A DNA stretch of 64,000 nt, taken from positions 62,001-126,000 of the forward strand of contig NZ_FOFF01000004.1 in the NCBI RefSeq assembly GCF_900110755.1, given 5' to 3'. Of this stretch, positions 46,554 to 55,644 are shown piece by piece. The DNA comes from Streptomyces sp. yr375 (GTDB lineage: Bacteria; Actinomycetota; Actinomycetes; Streptomycetales; Streptomycetaceae). A model generated the notes under the pieces. The model made no database searches. It was given only the letters and a program-made list of their open reading frames with translations, and was not told where the DNA came from. A program made the position numbers and the translations under genes. Numbering within the stretch: position 1 is the stretch's first letter; every line of letters starts with the position of its first letter.

Positions 46554-47030
46554 TCACTCCCCGTCCCTCGACTCGTCCGACGGCCACGGGTCGCGCAGCC
46601 ACGCGTCGTCGGCGGGGGTGGGGGCGAGCAGTTCGGCCAGACCGTCGTCGATGCCGAGCTGGTCGCCCTCGGTCCCCGGCGGCACCACCCGCAACGTCCG
46701 CTCCAGCCAGGCCGAGACCTGGGCGGCGGGCGCTTCCAGTAGCGCGTCGCCGTCCGGCGAGGTCAGCGCCATCAGCACGACGCTGCGCCCGTTCACCTTC
46801 GTCGGCCACACCCGCACGTCCCCGTGCCCGCACGGCCGGAACACGCCCTCCACCAGCAGCTCGCGGGCGAACGTCCAGTCGACCGGCTGCTCGGAGTTGA
46901 TGTGGAAGGCGACGTGGATGGCGAAGGGGTCGTCGCTGCGGTAGCTGAGCCGGGCCGGGACGGGGATGCTGCGCTCCGGCGACAGGATGAGCTTGAGCTC
47001 CAGCTCGCGCTCCACCACGGTGTGATGCAT
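46554..47030 (-). CDS. ssgG: SsgA-like sporulation protein (SsgG type)
   Basis: SsgA-like proteins occur only in sporulating actinomycetes and control septum placement and spore-wall remodelling. Family marks: VERELELKLILSPERSIPVP, ARLSYRSDDPFAIHVAFHIN and DWTFARELLVEGVFRPCGHG, then VRVWPTKVNGRSVVLMAL. The 158-residue length includes an acidic tail. ATG at 47030 has GGAG six bases upstream. The ssgG assignment follows gene neighbourhood; SsgG in S. coelicolor sits at the matching locus. Confidence 0.85.
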   Translation of the reverse strand: MHHTVVERELELKLILSPERSIPVPARLSYRSDDPFAIHVAFHINSEQPVDWTFARELLVEGVFRPCGHGDVRVWPTKVNGRSVVLMALTSPDGDALLEAPAAQVSAWLERTLRVVPPGTEGDQLGIDDGLAELLAPTPADDAWLRDPWPSDESRDGE

Positions 47031-47113
47031 GTCGTTCTCCTCTCGATACGGACCTCGTACGGGCACCCGTTGGGCCCTTACGAGTGGAGAGGGGGTGGAG
47101 CCGGAACCATTAC

Positions 47114-47175
47114 GCGGGTTCGGAGAACTTTTTTCGGCGGGTTCCGGAGACAGCTTCCGGCGACGGGTTCCGAAC
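47114..47175. repeat. Three GCGGGTTC-type repeats in the ssgG / RDD intergenic region
   Basis: GCGGGTTCGGAGA (47114), GCGGGTTCCGGAGA (47137) and GACGGGTTCCGAAC (47162) are spaced 23 and 25 bases. A TTTTTT run lies between the first two. The 274-base gap holds both divergent promoters; the repeats may bind a developmental regulator. Confidence 0.45.
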
Positions 47176-47304
47176 GTGTGAAGAGCGTGCACGGGGTTGC
47201 CCGGAAAAGGGCGGGTCCGACGGGACTGGCGGTGGTGGCCGCGCCGGTCTGATAGATGTGGAGGTTCCCATCCCACCCCCGAGCAGATACGGGACGACGG
47301 AGAC

Positions 47305-48825
47305 ATGAGCGCCCCAACCCCGGCACCCGGCGACGACCGGCCCCGCGAAGGGTATTACCCGGACCCGTCCATCCCTGGATACGTCCGGTACTGGAACGGT
47401 GCCTCCTGGGTACCGGGCACCAGCCGGCCCGCCCCGTCCGACGGCGGCCCGCTCACGCCCCCGCCCGCCGTCGAGGAGACCGGCCCGCACTTCTTCGACG
47501 AGGACCCGGCCCCGGCCCCGGCGGACCCCGACACCGGCCGTCCCGAACCGGCCTCGGCGTGGGGCGCCGACCGCGCCCACCAGTCCGGCTTCGGCGGCGA
47601 CGCCGACCGCCGGGTCTCCTGGGGCGGCGGCCCGCAGGCCCCCGACCCGAGGCTCCCGTCACCGGCGCAGCCCGGCGGCCAGTCGGCGAGCACGGACGGC
47701 ACGGCGACGATCCCGCCCGCCGACCCGGAGGACGTCGTCTCCGAGGGCACGTTCGTCTTCCGCCGCCCGACGGCGGCCGACGGGGGAGCGAGGCCGCCCG
47801 GATCACCGTCCGGCACGACCCCGCCCGGCCCCGGAACCCCCACCCCTGACAAGGGCACGGTCACCTTCCGCACCCCGGCCACCCCCGGCACCACGCCCGC
47901 CCCGGCCCCCGGCACGGGCTTCGGGCCGCCCGGCTCCGCAGGCGTCGCCCCCGCCGCCCCCGTCGCCGCCAAGCCCGGCTTCGGGGCCGGGAAGGCGGCT
48001 GCCGAGCGGGCGGCCGCCGCTCAGACGCCCGGTGTCCCCGCCCCGCAGGGCCCCGCCGGGTTCCCGGCCGCCCAGCCCGGCGGGCAACCCGCTCCCCAGC
48101 AGGCCGCCGCCCCCCACGTGCCCCAGCAGGCCGGTGCTCCCGCCGTGCCGCAGCCTCAGCCCGCCGCAGTCGCCGCTCAGGGGGTTGCGCAGGCACCGGT
48201 TCCGGCGGCCACCGGGCTCGGCGGTGGGCAGCCGTCCTGGGCGCAGCAGGTGCACCGGCTCGCGGGGGCCGAGGACGGGCCCGTCGCGCCCTGGAAGCCG
48301 CCGGTCGAGGACATCTTCCAGGCGGCGGCCCGGCGGCAGGCCTCGGCCCGCCCCGCAGGCCTCGGCAAGCGGCTCGCGGCCCGCCTGGTCGACACGCTCG
48401 TCCTCGCGGCCGTCACCTCCGCCGCCGCCGTACCGCTCGGCGTGAAGGCCCTCGACCACGTCAACGCGAAGATCGACGCGGCCAAGCTCACCGGCGAGAC
48501 CGTCACGGTCTGGCTGCTGGACGGCACGACGTCGGTGTACCTCGGGATCGTCCTCGGCGTCCTGCTGGTCTTCGGCGTCGTCTACGAGGCGCTGCCGACC
48601 GCCAAGTGGGGCCGCACGCTGGGCAAGAAGCTGTTCGGTCTCGAGGTGCGGGACATCGGGGGCGGCGAACCCCCGTCCTTCGGGGCGGCCCTGCGCCGCT
48701 GGCTCGTGTACAGCGTGCCGGGGCTGCTCGTGATCGGTGTCGTGGGCGTCGTCTGGGGGGCGTTCGACAAGCCGTGGCGGCAGTGCTGGCACGACAAGGC
48801 GGCGCACACGTTCGTCGCCGGGTAA
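47305..48825 (+). CDS. DUF2510 plus RDD domain membrane protein
   Basis: Protein of 506 residues. An N-terminal DUF2510 motif (EGYYPDPSIPGYVRYWNGAS) precedes about 300 disordered Pro/Ala/Gly residues. A C-terminal RDD domain has three membrane helices (RLAARLVDTLVLAAVTSAAA; WGRTLGKKLFGLEVRD). Function unknown; RDD proteins sometimes act as Na+/H+ antiporters or assembly factors. CGGAG lies before the ATG. Paired with a second RDD gene 114 bases downstream. Confidence 0.86.
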   Translation: MSAPTPAPGDDRPREGYYPDPSIPGYVRYWNGASWVPGTSRPAPSDGGPLTPPPAVEETGPHFFDEDPAPAPADPDTGRPEPASAWGADRAHQSGFGGDADRRVSWGGGPQAPDPRLPSPAQPGGQSASTDGTATIPPADPEDVVSEGTFVFRRPTAADGGARPPGSPSGTTPPGPGTPTPDKGTVTFRTPATPGTTPAPAPGTGFGPPGSAGVAPAAPVAAKPGFGAGKAAAERAAAAQTPGVPAPQGPAGFPAAQPGGQPAPQQAAAPHVPQQAGAPAVPQPQPAAVAAQGVAQAPVPAATGLGGGQPSWAQQVHRLAGAEDGPVAPWKPPVEDIFQAAARRQASARPAGLGKRLAARLVDTLVLAAVTSAAAVPLGVKALDHVNAKIDAAKLTGETVTVWLLDGTTSVYLGIVLGVLLVFGVVYEALPTAKWGRTLGKKLFGLEVRDIGGGEPPSFGAALRRWLVYSVPGLLVIGVVGVVWGAFDKPWRQCWHDKAAHTFVAG

Positions 48826-48939
48826 CCGGTACCGACAGCGCCGCCGATACCGCCACCGGTACCGCCGTCGCCGTCGCCGGTACTCCGGACGGCCGCTCGC
48901 CGGATGCGGAGCCGTGGGGTTCGGGGTCGACTCGGGGGC

Positions 48940-49623
48940 ATGACCACCGAACCGCCCCCCGGCTCCGGCGGCGGCGAGCCGCCTGAGGACGACCCGTTCA
49001 AGAAGCGGCCGCCGCAGCAGCCCCCGCAGGGTTCGCCGTACGACACCCCGCAGGGACCCGAGGATCCGTACCGCGGCGGTCCCATCGGCGGTGACCCGCA
49101 CGGCGGCGGTCCCTACGGCGGCGGTCCCTACGGGGGCGACCCTTACGGGGGCTACCCCGCCGACCCGCTCGCCGGGATGCCGCCGCTCGCCGACAGCGGA
49201 CGGCGCACGCTGGCCCGGATCATCGACATGATCATCGTCTTCGTCGTGGTGCTGCTGCTGTCGTGGGCCTTCGGGGTCGCCCAGTACACGACGGACACGG
49301 ACAAGCTCGAGTTCGGCAAGACCTTCGGCCGGGAGCTGGTCGCCGCGATCCTGTACGTCGCCTACGACACGATCCTCACCGCCAAGGCAGGCCAGACGCT
49401 CGGCAAGAGATGGCTCGGCATGCGCGTGGCCAACCTCGACAACGGCTCGACGCCCTCCGCGCAGACGTCACTGGCGCGGGCGCTGGTGCTGTGGCTGCCG
49501 TTCGCGTTCTGCTGCGCCTGCCTGTGGACGGCGATCTGCGGCGGCTGGAGCTACTTCGACAAGCCCTACAAGCAGGGACTGCACGACAAGGCGGCCAAGA
49601 CCGTGGTGGTCAGCACGAGTTGA
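48940..49623 (+). CDS. Second RDD domain membrane protein
   Basis: Protein of 227 residues with a Pro/Gly/Tyr repeat N-terminus (PHGGGPYGGGPYGGDPYGG). The RDD domain reads RRTLARIIDMIIVFVVVLLL, then LGKRWLGMRVANLDNGSTP and ends DKAAKTVVV. Length and order match the downstream partner of tandem RDD pairs. Shares the fold, not the long linker, of its neighbour. Confidence 0.86.
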   Translation: MTTEPPPGSGGGEPPEDDPFKKRPPQQPPQGSPYDTPQGPEDPYRGGPIGGDPHGGGPYGGGPYGGDPYGGYPADPLAGMPPLADSGRRTLARIIDMIIVFVVVLLLSWAFGVAQYTTDTDKLEFGKTFGRELVAAILYVAYDTILTAKAGQTLGKRWLGMRVANLDNGSTPSAQTSLARALVLWLPFAFCCACLWTAICGGWSYFDKPYKQGLHDKAAKTVVVSTS

Positions 49624-49661
49624 CGTACGACCGGACGCAACTCCCGTCGTACCGCAGCGTC

Positions 49662-50024
49662 TCAGGGTGCCGTGTGCTCCCGGACGGGCTCGGGCGCGGC
49701 GACGGAGACCGGGACGGAGGCCGGGACGGAGACGGGAACGGGGACGGCGACCGGAGCAGCGGCAGGCGCTGAGACGGCGACGGGCTCGGGCCGACTCCCG
49801 GGCGGGCCTGCGGAGTTGCTCGGCACGGAGTGGGCCACGAGGGTCCGGGACGACTTCGGCGTCGGCACCGTCATGGCGACGAGCACGCCGAGCGCGACCG
49901 CGGCGACGACGATGACGGCGATGCCGGGGCCCGAACTCGTCTGTGACAGCAGCAGCATGGCGAGCGTCGAGAAGATGACGGTGCAGGAACCGTACGTGAG
50001 CTGTGCGACAGTCGGACGAGGCAT
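49662..50024 (-). CDS. Small two-helix membrane protein with Val/Pro/Ala tail
   Basis: Hypothetical protein of 120 residues. Helices SCTVIFSTLAMLLLSQ and GIAVIVVAAVALGVLVAM are followed by an extended tail of PVAVPVPVSVPASVPVSVAA type. ATG 50024 is preferred; an upstream in-frame ATG would add 17 residues. No partner gene. Moderate support because the tail is low-complexity. Confidence 0.6.
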   Translation of the reverse strand: MPRPTVAQLTYGSCTVIFSTLAMLLLSQTSSGPGIAVIVVAAVALGVLVAMTVPTPKSSRTLVAHSVPSNSAGPPGSRPEPVAVSAPAAAPVAVPVPVSVPASVPVSVAAPEPVREHTAP

Positions 50025-50264
50025 GGCAATCGTGTCCTCGGAAGCGGGGGCGGTCTCGACTCTATTCGGCTGCATGCCCGACCGGACCGAACGGTAAGCG
50101 TGACCTAACCCACGGTGCCGGTGCACAGGGGGCGCACGGAGTCATGGCGTCCACTAAGTGGACGGCCCCGCGCGCCCGTTGGGCCGCGCCCCGGATCTCG
50201 CCCCGGACTCGGTCACGTAACGGTCATGTGTCCGCAATGCGAACAGCGCCTCCCGATAATGCAT

Positions 50265-50331
50265 TTGACTTGTCCAAGTCAAGACCTGTCTTTTCTTGCA
50301 AACCAGTAGTCAAATGGCGGCACTTGACTAC
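50265..50331. promoter_or_regulatory. Two palindromes of TTGACT/AGTCAA half-sites before the M6 protease
   Basis: TTGACTTGTCCAAGTCAA (50265-50282, 8-bp arms, 2-base centre) and GTAGTCAA-N10-TTGACTAC (50306-50331). Four copies of one half-site within 67 bases, about 80-140 bases before the GTG. The region is also unusually AT-rich. Likely operator/promoter of the protease gene; regulator unknown. The rest of the 383-base gap (50025-50407) shows no gene. Confidence 0.55.
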
Positions 50332-50407
50332 ACGCGTAGAAGCCGCGGACCTTCCTTGACCGGGATCCCCCGTTCCGCGAGCAGGCGCGTGCGTGGGAGG
50401 ACATCAA

Positions 50408-52762
50408 GTGACCAGTAGATCTTGGACGTATCGGACTGCCGCGACGGTCGTCGCCCTTGCGGCGGCCTCGGCGACGTTCACGACGTTCGCAGTGGCGCAG
50501 GCCGCCGAGTCCAACTCGGCCCAGGCCCCCGCGGCGGACGGGCACGACCCGCAGCCGGCGAAGGCGCACGAGCACGACTTCGACGGGCCGCTCAGCAAGA
50601 CCCAGGACGCCCAGCGCGAGGAGGCCCTGAAGCAGGTCATCTCCGGCGAGGCGGCGGTGAAGGACCGCAACGGTTCGAAGGTCGTCCAGCTCAAGAGCGG
50701 CAAGGGCGACAAGAGCAAGTACGTCGAGCTGGGCCGCGAGAAGACCGACAAGATCTTCACGATCCTCGTCGAGTTCGGCGACCAGGTCGACCCCCGCTAC
50801 GGCGGCACGGCCGGCCCGCTGCACAACCAGATAGCCAAGCCGGACCGGGCCACCAACAACTCCACGGCCTGGCAGGCGGATTACAACCAGAAGCACTTCC
50901 AGGACCTGTACTTCGGCACCGGCGACAACACGGAGTCGCTGAAGAAGTACTACGAGAAGCAGTCCTCGGGCCGCTACTCGGTCGACGGCGAGGTCACCGA
51001 CTGGGTCAAGGTCCCCTACAACGAGGCCCGTTACGGCTCGAACGACGCCAACACCGGTGCCTGGTACGCGGTTCAGGACGGCGTCAACGCCTGGGTCGCC
51101 GAGCGCGAGGCCGCCGGCGCGACCGCCGCCCAGATCAAGACCGAGCTGGCCGCGTTCGACCAGTGGGACCGCTACGACTTCGACGGCGACGGCAACTTCA
51201 ACGAGCCCGACGGCTACATCGACCACTTCCAGATCGTGCACGCCGGCGAGGACGAGTCCGCGGGCGGCGGCGCGCAGGGCGCGGACGCCATCTGGGCGCA
51301 CCGCTGGTACGCCTTCGGCACCGACTCCGGCGCCACCGGCCCCGACACCAACAAGCTGGGCGGCGCGCAGATCGGCGACACCGGCATCTGGGTCGGCGAC
51401 TACACCATCCAGCCGGAGAACGGCGGGCTCGGCGTCTACGCCCACGAGTACGGCCACGACCTCGGTCTGCCGGACGAGTACGACACCTCCGGCGGCGGTG
51501 ACAACTCCACCGGCTTCTGGACCCTGATGTCCTCCGGTTCGTGGCTGGGCACCGGCAAGGAGTCCATCGGCGACCTGCCCGGCGACATGAACGCCTGGGA
51601 CAAGCTGCAACTGGGCTGGCTGGACTACGACGTGGCCAAGGCGGGCGTCAAGTCCACGCACACGCTCGGCGTCGCGGCGTACAACACCAAGAACGCCCAG
51701 GCCCTCGTGGTCAACCTGCCGGAGAAGAAGGTCACCACCGAGGTGGTCGCCCCGGCGCAGGGCGCGACCCAGTGGTGGAGCGGCAGCGGCGACAACCTGC
51801 GCAACACCCTGACCCGCACGGTCGACCTGACCGGCAAGTCCTCCGCCGCGCTGTCCCTGGACGCCTGGTGGGACATCGAGAAGGACTTCGACTACCTGTA
51901 CGCCGAGGTCTCCACCGACGGCGGCGCCAGCTACACGCCGGTCGACGGCACGCTGGCCGACGGCTCCGCTATCCCGCGTGACGGCAGCGGCAAGCCGGCC
52001 CTCACCGGCACGGTCGACGCCTACCAGAAGCTGACGTTCCCGCTGGACGCCTACGCGGGCAAGAAGATCAGCCTGCGCTTCCGCTACGCCTCCGACGGCG
52101 GCGTGGCCCAGAAGGGCTTCACGGCCGACGAGATCACGCTGACGGCGGACGGCGCCCCGCTGTTCTCCGACAACGCCGAGACCGCGGACGCGGCGTGGAC
52201 GGCGAACGGCTTCTCGCGCATCGGCGCGTCCATCACGGACGACTACGCGCAGTACTACATCGCCGAGAACCGCCAGTACGTGTCGTACGACAAGACCCTC
52301 CAGGTCGGCCCGTACAACTTCGGCTTCTCGAACACCCGCCCCGACTGGGTGGAGCACTACGCCTACCAGAACGGTCTGCTGATCTGGAAGTGGGACACCT
52401 CGCAGGCGGACGACAACACCAGCGTCCACCCGGGTGAGGGCCTGATCCTCCCGATCGACGCGCACCCGACCCCGCTGAAGTGGGCCGACGGCACGGTGAT
52501 GAACAGCCGTCTGCAGAGCTTCGACTCGCCGTTCAGCCGGCACCGCACGGACAAGATCAGGCTGCACCAGGCGGGCGTCGCGGTGACGATCAAGCCCCGC
52601 TCGGGCGTCTCGACCTTCGACGACGGCGCGTCGACGTACTACGACGCGGCGACCCCGCTGGCCGGTGTCAAGGTCACTGACACCAACACCTCGATCAAGA
52701 TCCTCAGCGAGCCCGAGAACGGCTCGACGATCAAGGTCCAGGTCGGCCCCTCGGCGAAGTAG
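50408..52762 (+). CDS. Secreted immune inhibitor A-type (M6) metalloprotease
   Basis: Zinc endopeptidase exported to the medium, 784 residues. Sec signal TAATVVALAAASATFTTFAV ends near AQAAES. The propeptide is followed by the catalytic domain with H346-E-Y-G-H350 (VYAHEYGHDLGLPDEYD) and the Met-turn region WTLMSSGSW. A calcium-site-like FDGDGNFNEPDGYIDHF precedes it. The C-terminal MAM-like beta domains bind substrate. GTG start with GGGAGGA seven bases upstream. A hairpin terminator follows. Confidence 0.93.
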   Translation: MTSRSWTYRTAATVVALAAASATFTTFAVAQAAESNSAQAPAADGHDPQPAKAHEHDFDGPLSKTQDAQREEALKQVISGEAAVKDRNGSKVVQLKSGKGDKSKYVELGREKTDKIFTILVEFGDQVDPRYGGTAGPLHNQIAKPDRATNNSTAWQADYNQKHFQDLYFGTGDNTESLKKYYEKQSSGRYSVDGEVTDWVKVPYNEARYGSNDANTGAWYAVQDGVNAWVAEREAAGATAAQIKTELAAFDQWDRYDFDGDGNFNEPDGYIDHFQIVHAGEDESAGGGAQGADAIWAHRWYAFGTDSGATGPDTNKLGGAQIGDTGIWVGDYTIQPENGGLGVYAHEYGHDLGLPDEYDTSGGGDNSTGFWTLMSSGSWLGTGKESIGDLPGDMNAWDKLQLGWLDYDVAKAGVKSTHTLGVAAYNTKNAQALVVNLPEKKVTTEVVAPAQGATQWWSGSGDNLRNTLTRTVDLTGKSSAALSLDAWWDIEKDFDYLYAEVSTDGGASYTPVDGTLADGSAIPRDGSGKPALTGTVDAYQKLTFPLDAYAGKKISLRFRYASDGGVAQKGFTADEITLTADGAPLFSDNAETADAAWTANGFSRIGASITDDYAQYYIAENRQYVSYDKTLQVGPYNFGFSNTRPDWVEHYAYQNGLLIWKWDTSQADDNTSVHPGEGLILPIDAHPTPLKWADGTVMNSRLQSFDSPFSRHRTDKIRLHQAGVAVTIKPRSGVSTFDDGASTYYDAATPLAGVKVTDTNTSIKILSEPENGSTIKVQVGPSAK

Positions 52763-52788
52763 CCCACGTTTTCGCAGGTCAGACACAC

Positions 52789-52822
52789 ATCGGCGGCGAC
52801 CCCCTGGCGGGTTGCCGCCGAT
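52789..52822 (+). terminator. Terminator after the M6 protease
   Basis: ATCGGCGGC (52789-52797) pairs with GCCGCCGAT (52814-52822); the 16-base loop can extend the stem by ACCC/GGGT. GTGTTT follows. Confidence 0.8.
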
Positions 52823-52931
52823 CGTGTTTAGGTGCGTCCTGTGGACTTCTTATTGACACCGACCCGGACACCGGCACCGGAACAGATCTCGACACCGACC
52901 TTGATAACGACTCGCACGGGGGTGTGACCGC

Positions 52932-53297
52932 ATGGCCGCAGGAGGCTTCTGCAAGTTGCCCGACGGCATGGTGGTGGTGGCGCTGAACCTGCCCCGCCCC
53001 GCCGCCCGCGAGGGCCTCCCGGGCCCCGTCCCGGGCCCCGCCACGGACGTCCGATTCCTCGTCCTCGCCCAGAACCGCGCCCGAGCCCTGACCAGGCTGC
53101 GCAACCTGGGCCTGCGCGCCGTCTACCTGCGCGGCAACGCCGCCCCGCCCACCCCGGACGAGATCACGGCCGTCCTCCACCACCCCGACGGCCTCATATG
53201 GCGCACCGCCCCCGACAACGGCGTCCCCGTCGGCGTGGTGGCGGTCCCGGAGCTGTGGCGCCCGATCCGGGCACTGCCGCGCCGCGCGGCGGCGTAG
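52932..53297 (+). CDS. Hypothetical small protein
   Basis: Protein of 121 residues, no family recognised. It starts MAAGGFCKLPDGMVVVALNL and contains RFLVLAQNRARALTRLRNLG, a basic amphipathic stretch, then PDEITAVLHHPDGLIWRTAP. It has no signal peptide or membrane helix. It is convergent with the JAMM peptidase gene. Codon use is typical, which argues for a real gene. A TTGACA at 52853 may be its -35 box. Confidence 0.65.
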   Translation: MAAGGFCKLPDGMVVVALNLPRPAAREGLPGPVPGPATDVRFLVLAQNRARALTRLRNLGLRAVYLRGNAAPPTPDEITAVLHHPDGLIWRTAPDNGVPVGVVAVPELWRPIRALPRRAAA

Positions 53298-53312
53298 CGG
53301 CTTCGCCTCGGC

Positions 53313-53735
53313 TCAGTACGCCTCGACGGTCTTCACGTCTTCCTCCGTGACCACACCGTCCACGATGCGGAACGAGCGGAACTGGAAGTCGCCGAGGGCG
53401 TCGGTGTCCGCCGTGGAGACCAGGACGTAGTGGGCGCCGGGCTCGTTGGCGTAGGAGATGTCGGTGCGGGAGGGGTAGGCCTCGGTCGCGGTGTGGGAGT
53501 GGTAGATGATCACCGGCTCCTCGTCGCGGTCGTCCAGCTCGCGGTAGAGCTTGAGCAGGTCGCCCGAGTCGAACTCGTAGAACGTGGGCGACATGGCCGC
53601 GTTCAGCATCGGGACGAAGCGTTCGGGGCGGTCCGTGCCCGCCGGGCCCGCGACGACGCCGCACGCCTCGTCCGGGTGGTCCCTGCGCGCGTGCGCGACG
53701 ATCTGGTCGACGAGGGCCTGCGTGATGGTCAGCAT
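53313..53735 (-). CDS. mec: Mec-type JAMM/MPN+ metallopeptidase
   Basis: Zinc peptidase resembling Mec, which frees cysteine from the CysO-cysteine adduct. The JAMM motif is complete: E23 (HPDEACGVV) and H79-S-H81, S89, D92 (HSHTATEAYPSRTD). Length 140 matches. I start it at the ATG for MLTITQALVDQIVAHARRDH; the frame extends upstream without support. cysO and cysM usually follow it but are not here. A terminator separates it from the upstream permease gene. Confidence 0.86.
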   Translation of the reverse strand: MLTITQALVDQIVAHARRDHPDEACGVVAGPAGTDRPERFVPMLNAAMSPTFYEFDSGDLLKLYRELDDRDEEPVIIYHSHTATEAYPSRTDISYANEPGAHYVLVSTADTDALGDFQFRSFRIVDGVVTEEDVKTVEAY

Positions 53736-53755
53736 GGACGCCAGGATAAGCAAAG

Positions 53756-53790
53756 GGACCGCCCGTACCGAGGGACGGTACGGGCGGTCC
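53756..53790 (-). terminator. Terminator between permease and mec (minus strand)
   Basis: GGACCGCCCGTACC (53756-53769) pairs perfectly with GGTACGGGCGGTCC (53777-53790). On the minus strand it is followed by CTTTGCTTATCC, so it ends the permease transcript. Confidence 0.78.
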
Positions 53791-53819
53791 ACATGCCGGA
53801 CGTTCTCGATCGGCGGTCG

Positions 53820-53890
53820 GGACAGCGCCCTAAGGGGCGCGGGGAACCGCGCGACCGGCCACGACGGCGCCGCAGCCGATCAACAGCCCC
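53820..53890 (-). repeat. Second copy of the Streptomyces interspersed repeat
   Basis: On the minus strand: TCGGCTGCGGCGCCGTCGTG, GCCGGTCGCGCGGTTCCCCG, CGCCCCTTAGGGCGCTGTCC. It shares CGGCTGCGG and CGTGGC(T/C)GGTCGCGC with the copy at 20660-20736. It lies just downstream of the permease gene. Confidence 0.7.
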
Positions 53891-53902
53891 CCGGCGGAGC
53901 GT

Positions 53903-55309
53903 CTAACCGACCTTCTCGAACTCCTCCGCACCCCGGCCGGCGACCTGCGGGTTGCGCCGCTTGAGGATCGCCCAGCCGATGCCGAGACCCGCCGCCCAGA
54001 CCGCCATCACGTAGAGGCAGATGCGGGAGTCGGCGTCGTAGGCGATCAGCCCGGTGACGAAGAGCAGGAAGGCGATGGCCACCCAGCTGAACGTCGAGCC
54101 GCCCGGGGCCGGGAAGCTGGACGCGGGCAGTCGGCCGGCGACCACCTCGCGGCGGTAGCGAACATGGCTGACCAGGATCATCAGCCAGGTCCAGATGCCG
54201 GCGGCGGTGGCCACCGAGGTGACGTAGCCGAAGGCCTTCTCGGGGACGACGTAGTTCAGGATCACGCCGATGCCCATGAAGAGCACCGAGACGGTGATGC
54301 CGAAGGCCGGCGTCTTCGTCGAGGAGAGCTTGCGGAAGACCGCCGGGGCCTCGCCGCTGTCGGCCAGGTTCCGCAGCATGCGGCCCGTGGAGTACATGCC
54401 CGAGTTGCAGGACGACAGGGCCGCCGTCAGCACGACGAAGTTGACGATGCCGGCGCCCGCCGGGATGCCGATCTTCGCGAACGCCTCGACGAACGGCGAG
54501 ACGCCTGGCGCGAACTCGGTCCACTTCACGACGCAGAGGATGACGGTGAGCGCGCCGACGTAGAACAGCGCGATGCGCCACGGCAGCGTGTTGATGGCCT
54601 TCGGGAGCGTCTTCTCCGGGTTCTCCGACTCGCCGGCCGTGACACCGACCAGCTCGACCGCGAGGTAGGCGAACATGACGCCTTGCAGGGTCATCAGGGA
54701 CGAGCCGATGCCCTTGGGGAACAAGCCGTCGTAGGCCCACAGGTTGGAGACGGCGGCCGTGTCGCCGGCGCTGCTGAAGCCGAAGGTGAGCACGCCCAGG
54801 CCGATCACGATCATGCCGATGAGCGCGGTGACCTTCACCATCGAGAACCAGAACTCCAGCTCACCGAAGAGCTTCACGGAGATCAGGTTGACCCCGAAGA
54901 GGATCACCAGGAAGACCAGCGCCGTCACCCACTGGGGGACGGCCGGGAACCAGTAGTTGACGTAGATCGCGGCGGCCGTCAGCTCGGCCATGCCGGTGAC
55001 CACCCACATCAGCCAGTACGTCCAGCCGGTGAAGTAGCCGAAGAACGGGCCGAGGAACTCACGGGAGTACTCCGCGAACGAGCCCGAGACCGGGCGGTAG
55101 AGCAGCAGTTCGCCGAGCGCCCGCATGATGAAGAAGATGATCACGCCGGCCAGGGCGTACATGAAGATGAGGCTGGGGCCGGCCTTGGCGATGTTCGCCC
55201 CGGCCCCCAGGAACAGGCCGACGCCGATGGCGCCGCCGATCGCGATCATCTGGACCTGGCGGCTGCCGAGTCCGCGCTCGTACCCCTCTTCGGGGGCCTT
55301 CTCCGACAT
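53903..55309 (-). CDS. APC-family amino-acid permease
   Basis: Twelve-helix amino-acid/proton symporter of the AnsP/GabP/CycA group, 468 residues. GSRQVQMIAIGGAIGVGLFL, PVSGSFAEYSREFLGPFFGY and the EPEN-like GVTAGESENPEKTLPKAINT loop are family hallmarks. Substrate not determinable. Start ATG 55309. The 3' end is next to a repeat element and a terminator. Confidence 0.9.
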   Translation of the reverse strand: MSEKAPEEGYERGLGSRQVQMIAIGGAIGVGLFLGAGANIAKAGPSLIFMYALAGVIIFFIMRALGELLLYRPVSGSFAEYSREFLGPFFGYFTGWTYWLMWVVTGMAELTAAAIYVNYWFPAVPQWVTALVFLVILFGVNLISVKLFGELEFWFSMVKVTALIGMIVIGLGVLTFGFSSAGDTAAVSNLWAYDGLFPKGIGSSLMTLQGVMFAYLAVELVGVTAGESENPEKTLPKAINTLPWRIALFYVGALTVILCVVKWTEFAPGVSPFVEAFAKIGIPAGAGIVNFVVLTAALSSCNSGMYSTGRMLRNLADSGEAPAVFRKLSSTKTPAFGITVSVLFMGIGVILNYVVPEKAFGYVTSVATAAGIWTWLMILVSHVRYRREVVAGRLPASSFPAPGGSTFSWVAIAFLLFVTGLIAYDADSRICLYVMAVWAAGLGIGWAILKRRNPQVAGRGAEEFEKVG

Positions 55310-55644
55310 GGGTGGTGCGCCTTTCTCCGAATCCCCCGGATGTACTGGAGTGCCCGGCCGACGGTCCGTCGGCCACACGGCGCACCCGGCGGGCCATGGG
55401 TGGTGTCCGCCGGGCGATCGTGAAGATTTATCACGCCCGGAACACTCGTCACGGACTGATCACCGGCGGAACAAGTGGCGCACACCACAGGAAGAAGCGG
55501 ACAAAACGCACCCGGGAACGGCATAACCGGCCGCCGGGTTAATGAGATCGTTATCCGGATTTGAGCGTCCGCTGAGCGACCACCGAACCCCCGCGGACCT
55601 GGGCCGGAGCGTCAGGATCAGGGCCGGAGGTCAGGGCCGGAGGG
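55310..55644. other. 335-base gap upstream of the permease
   Basis: Control region of the permease (minus strand), with no gene seen. Its right end holds three tandem copies of a GGTCAGGGCCGGAGG-like unit (55615-55660), which run into the end of the DUF2017 gene. Confidence 0.5.
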
